A program made the translations under genes and the position numbers. The notes below the pieces were generated by a model that worked only from the letters and a program-made list of their open reading frames with translations, ran no database searches and had not been told where the DNA came from. Shown here one piece after another: positions 59,515-64,000 of a stretch of 64,000 bases of DNA (within the stretch, counting starts at the first letter, position 1; the number at the start of each line of letters is the position of its first letter). The stretch is from Irpex lacteus (lineage: Eukaryota > Basidiomycota > Agaricomycetes > Polyporales > Irpicaceae), in assembly GCA_001986395.2 (NCBI GenBank), contig MQVO02000004.1, positions 186,001-250,000 of the forward strand, written 5' to 3'.

Positions 59515-62500
59515 ATGGACCCGTTCCAGATCTTGCAACAGCAACTCGCACCTGAGGTCGCTGCAGCTATCCAGCAGCTGATCACCAATCTCTCCGCCGA
59601 CCTGCATGAGGCGCGACAGATTGCCCAGACCGCCCAGAACAACCTCCTTACGCAGCAACAATTCGAGCAGGCGCTCTCCAACGCCTTATCGCAAACTCAA
59701 CTTACCGTCCAGAACCCTGCACCCGCGGCTGCCCCAGCTATGCGCGGCTCATTGCGCGTCGCCCCGCAACGCTTCAGCGGCAACATCGACGCAGCGGATG
59801 GCAACGTTAACCATTGGATCACTATTTTCCTCGACGCCGTTCGTGCTTCTGCCGTCCCGACGGATTTGTGGGTCCCCACCGCAGCCACCTACTTTGATGG
59901 ACTGGCCTTATCTTGGTATCATAATCTCCGAGCTCGTAATGCTGTTCCCGCAGATTGGCCGGCGTTTGAGAACCTTCTTCGCCAACGCTTCGACAGTCCT
60001 ATCGTCTTGGACCAAGTTCGTGCAGAGATGCACGCACTCGTCTATGACGGAAATATGATGGCCTACGTTCAACGCTTTCAGCTGCTCGATGCTCGCATTC
60101 CCGATGATCAGATGACTTACCAGGATCGTCGCTGGAATTTCCTTGCCCCGATTCCGCAGGCCGCTCGTCTCTATATCACAGAGGCACTTCGCTCGAACAC
60201 TGCACCCAATATGTCTCATGTCTATGATCTCGCTATCGAGTGGTCCCAGAACCGTCAGCTCACCAATCGCACCCAGAACCAACACGCACCGTCTGCTCGT
60301 CGTAATGACCGGGACCGCCAGTTTCCTCGCGCTAAGAAGATGCGCCGCGATACCCCCTTCCCAGGTCAGGGTACAGCGCCTCCGTACTCCCAGACCGCGG
60401 TGCCAACCTCTGGTGGCTTGACCAATGAGGCCAATGGGCCTACGCCTATGGAGCTTGATGCAATGCAGCTCTCCAACGTCCGGTGCTACAACTGTAACCG
60501 CCGTGGGCACTTTGCGCGGGACTGTACCGATCCGCGTCGTCCTCAGGCTGGCTCCACTCCGACTCAGGCTGCATCTGGTAGACCTCGCGGACAGCGCCCG
60601 TCGTCCAACACCCATCACTTGCACACCATGGAGGCCACCATCACGGAGGAACCGCATGACGAAGAAGACCCTGGACACGAAGGCGACGTTAGTGATGATG
60701 AAGATAATGAGGAGGACCCGTTGGACATGTATGCCATCAACGATGGTGCTCGGAACCCTACCTACAACGTTCAACTTGGTGCACCTAACCGTGACCTTCA
60801 CGGTAGACGTCTCACCGTTGCCAAGGCACTGCTCGACACCGGCGCCACCTCCAACTACGTCTCCCGTCGTGTTGCTCGTCTCGCCCATGCCGAATTCTAC
60901 CCCATCACTCCCCGTGATGTCGTTGGTGCTGGCAAGACTACCACGTCCGCTATTGCGCGGATGACTCTCGTACTCAACGGTCGGGTGCGTGAGGGATTCC
61001 TCGCTTACGTCCTTGATAGCGACCACGAATTCCGTCATGACCTTCTCCTCGGCCGCGAATGGATGCGCCTCCACCAGGCTAACATCGACTGGACGGACAA
61101 CTCTTGCGTCTTGATTGACCCTACGTCCGGCCTTCGATATGTCTTGAAGACAAGGACTCCAATGGAAGCCCCCCGTTCGTTTCGCCGCCCGCGCGCTCTC
61201 ATAGCTGCCGTAGCCGAAGACGATGATGGCGAACGTATGGATCAGGTGAGAGGTCGAGATCTTGGTCAGGAGATACTCGCACTAATGAAGAAAAATTACC
61301 CTACCTGTTTCCTTCCTAAACCCGGTTTTCCACCTCATCGTCGTTGGGCACACGACATCGATACTGGTGATGCCAAACCCGTACGCGCCCGCGGACGACC
61401 TCTCTCGCCCCTCGAACAAAAGGCGATCAAGGAGTTTGTCGACGATGCCCTTAAGGAAGGCATCATCGAGCCGTCCTCGTCTCCGTACTCGTCGCCGTTG
61501 TTACCTGTCAGGAAGAAGAATGGTGAGTTACGGATCTGTGTTGATTACCGTGCCTTGAATAAGGTCACAGTTCCGAATGCCTACCCGCTACCGCGTATTG
61601 ACGACTGCTACGCCACCTTGGCTGGTGCTCGTTTCTTTACGTGCCTGGACCTCCGTTCAGGATACTGGCAAGTCCGGCTATCGGATGATGCCCGTCCAAA
61701 GACAGCATTCACCTGTCGTTATGGCCACTATCAATTTCGCGTCATGCCATTCGGATTGACGAACGCACCGGCAACCTTCCAGAATATGATGAATGATGTC
61801 CTGCGAGAGTACCTCGACAGGTGTGTCATCGTCTACTTAGACGACATCATAATTTTCTCGAAGACCGCTCGGCAGCACGTCCTTGACGTCGATAAGGTAG
61901 TGAGACGGCTAAACGAACATAAGCTTGTCTTAAACGAGAAGAAATGTAGCTGGGCACTCACCCATGTCTTGTACCTAGGTCACATCGTCTCTGGCGACGG
62001 AATCAAACCCAACCCTGAGAAAGTCAAGGCTATCACGGAATGGCCAGAGCCCACCAATATCACTGAGGTTCGTGGATTCTGTAACCTTGCAGGGTACTAT
62101 CGGCGTTTTGTTAAAGGCTTTGCGCAGATCATGAATCCGATCTACGATCTGCTTACCGGCTCGCCGAAGAAAGGGACACCTATCCAATGGAACGACAAGT
62201 GTAAGCGTGCCTTTACTGTGATGAAGCAAAAGCTGACGTCCGCACCTCTATTGATTCACCCGACACCCTGGCGTTTGTTTGTAATTGACACGGATGCCTC
62301 TGGTAATTGTATTGGAGCAGTCCTTCAGCAAACGTCGGAGCCGTTTAGGGATCTTGAGAGGGGGAAGGATGACAGTAAGTCACCGTCACGCTTCACGTTC
62401 AAGGACAAGAACTTACGCACCGTTGCCTTTGAATCTCGCCGTATGACTCCTACGGAACAAAGGTACTCTGCGCAAGAACGCGAAATGCTGGCTGTCGTCT

Positions 62501-64000
62501 GGGCGCTCCGTAAATGGAGGGGGTACATCGAAGGATCACCGATTGTGGTACGTACCGATCATGAATCCTTGAAGTATGCTCGTACTCAAAAGGATCTTGG
62601 ACGTCGCCTTGCCCGTTTTATTGATGATCTTGCTCACTTCGATGTCGAAATCATCTACCGCCCCGGACGCTCGCAACTTGCTCCTGATGCCTTATCACGG
62701 CGCAGCGGTCACCAAGAGACTCCCGACGACCAAACCGTGGAACCCCTCTTCGCTAATCCTCACGACGTCTTTGCGCCTGCGCCCGATCGTTCTGCCACCT
62801 TTGCAACTCTTGAAGGCTATGAGCAGGCACTCCAGTCAGGTGAAGCTCCTGAGGATGTTGGAAACGGTACTTACCGCTTAGTCGATGGAACTCTCCACCG
62901 TACCGTGAAAGACAAGGGCGAAGATCTCCTCGTCGCCGTTCCAACCACGCTCGAGAAGGCCGAAAACCTGATTCGTCAGGTTCACATCGACCTTGGCCAC
63001 CTCGGAACTACTTCGGTCACCGCCGCTCTTCGTCGTCGCGCCTGGATTCCCTTCGCTACGGAGATCATCGATCGTGTCGTCCGTTCCTGCGATAACTGCC
63101 AGTTCACTCGGCGTGAAGTTGCAGTCACTCAGCCTCTGCACCCGCTTCCTCGCGTCGACGCCGGTGACGTTTGGTCCTTTGACTTCATTGGTCCCTTGCC
63201 GCGCACTGTCAATGGCAATCAGTACCTCATCACCGGCATGGATCTCGGAACAGACTTTACCATCGCGAATGCCCTCACTCGTCGCTCTGCGGATTCCGTA
63301 CTCAACCTCCTGCGCTACGTCATTGCAACCTATGGTAAGCCTAAAGCAATTCTCACTGATAACGGTGAAGAGTTTATGGCTTACGCTGTGCAAAACTTCC
63401 TTCGCCGCCTAGGTATCGAGCATCTTCACACTACGCCGTACCACCCTCAGACCAATGGCAGGCTCGAGAAGTTCAATGATACTCTGGTTCAGATGTTAGC
63501 AAGGGTATGTGCTCCGAATTCGCAGAATCGATGGGACGAATACTTACCGGATGTCCTTCTCGCACATCACGCTCACGTCAACCCTTCCCTACGCGCATCC
63601 CCGTTCTACCTCATGCACGGTCGTGAACCTCGCCTTCCGAACGATCACGTCTACGACACTATTCGACGACCGCCAACGGACCAGGAGATCGAGGCTATTC
63701 AGACTCGACGCCTCGATCATGTCAAGGACTTGGGCCGTTTCCGTGACGACGCGAACGAGCGTGCTTTTCTCCGTCTTCAGAACGAGGCCGCGAAGCGCGA
63801 TGACACCTTCAACGAGCGTGCTATTGGTGTAGGAGACTTGGTCAGACGTAAGTTCGAAAGCCCCTCTAAGCTGCACCCCCGATGGGATGGCCCCTTCGTG
63901 GTGAAAGCGATGACCAACAAGAACACTTACCAACTGCAAACTAGGTCTGGTCACGTACTTCGTCACCTCTACAACGGAGAACGCCTCCGTCGCTATGTAC
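59515..64000 (+). mobile_element. Ty3/gypsy retrotransposon gag-pol, intact ORF, cut by window end
   Basis: One open frame from ATG at 59515 to the window edge (at least 1495 codons), with no stop or frameshift on line-by-line reading. Domains in order: a Gag capsid-like region; a CCHC zinc knuckle at about residues 324-337 (CX2CX4HX4C); an aspartic protease with DTGA at 441; a reverse transcriptase with YLDD at 774-777; and RNase H (DTDASG, then TDHESLKY). The integrase has an HX4HX29CX2C zinc finger (1157-1195) and a DD35E triad Asp1223, Asp1282, Glu1318. It ends in a GPF-type module (HPRWDGPF). Gag and Pol are in one frame. The stop codon and 3' LTR lie beyond the window. RT-RNaseH-IN order identifies Ty3/gypsy (Metaviridae). 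Confidence 0.95.

Noticed and set aside
59908..61074. A 388-codon frame on the minus strand
   Set aside because: It is antisense to the intact gag-pol frame, has no recognisable domain, and results from the codon composition of the opposite strand.

Overview
The window looks like a gene-dense euchromatic contig from a filamentous basidiomycete, most likely a mushroom-forming Agaricomycete. Genes lie on both strands and are broken by many 50-80 bp GT-AG introns. Several families typical of such genomes occur: expanded F-box/LRR-like proteins, a mushroom-type BTB protein, a DUF7330 protein and a Ty3/gypsy element. No bacterial operon, CRISPR array, rRNA or convincing tRNA was seen. Exon joins were made by hand from splice sites and homology. 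Where exon lengths are given, they sum to a whole number of codons.

Left part (1-13 kb): a tandem pair of epoxide hydrolases (621-2248 and 2624-4222) with identical internal exon lengths. The second copy has lost the AG of one splice acceptor and may be a decaying duplicate. Then come an F-box/LRR-like gene (minus), a 15-exon vacuolar Ca2+/H+ exchanger (minus) and a tandem pair of histidine-phosphatase (phosphoglycerate-mutase-like) genes (plus).

Centre-left (13-30 kb): a Doa1/Ufd3/PLAA homologue (minus), two more F-box/LRR-like paralogues (plus), a probably mitochondrial acyl-CoA synthetase (plus), a DCN1-like neddylation factor (minus), a CIAO2/MIP18 iron-sulfur assembly factor (plus) and a DUF7330 protein (minus). 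A stretch of about 2.9 kb with no recognisable gene follows.

Centre-right (32-45 kb), nearly all minus: cytosolic tryptophanyl-tRNA synthetase, Hsp20, TATA-binding protein, a secreted GH88 glucuronyl hydrolase with a probable GPI-anchor signal, and a small glycine-rich membrane protein. A BTB-like gene (plus) follows.

Right part (45-64 kb): a head-to-head pair of F-box paralogues, both 621 aa as reconstructed, then the SSU-processome protein Utp21, a proline-rich SH3-ligand-like protein and proteasome subunit beta5. The last 4.5 kb is an uninterrupted gag-pol ORF of a Ty3/gypsy retrotransposon that runs off the window edge.

Functionally the interval is rich in ubiquitin and proteostasis genes (five F-box proteins, BTB, DCN1-like, Doa1, beta5, Hsp20). 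Nothing shows that they are co-regulated, so this may be chance. I did not find a clearly new multi-gene system. The most unusual signals are the acceptor mutation in the second epoxide hydrolase, very small exons, non-canonical GC donors, the intact gag-pol, and several strong DNA-level palindromes and polypurine tracts.
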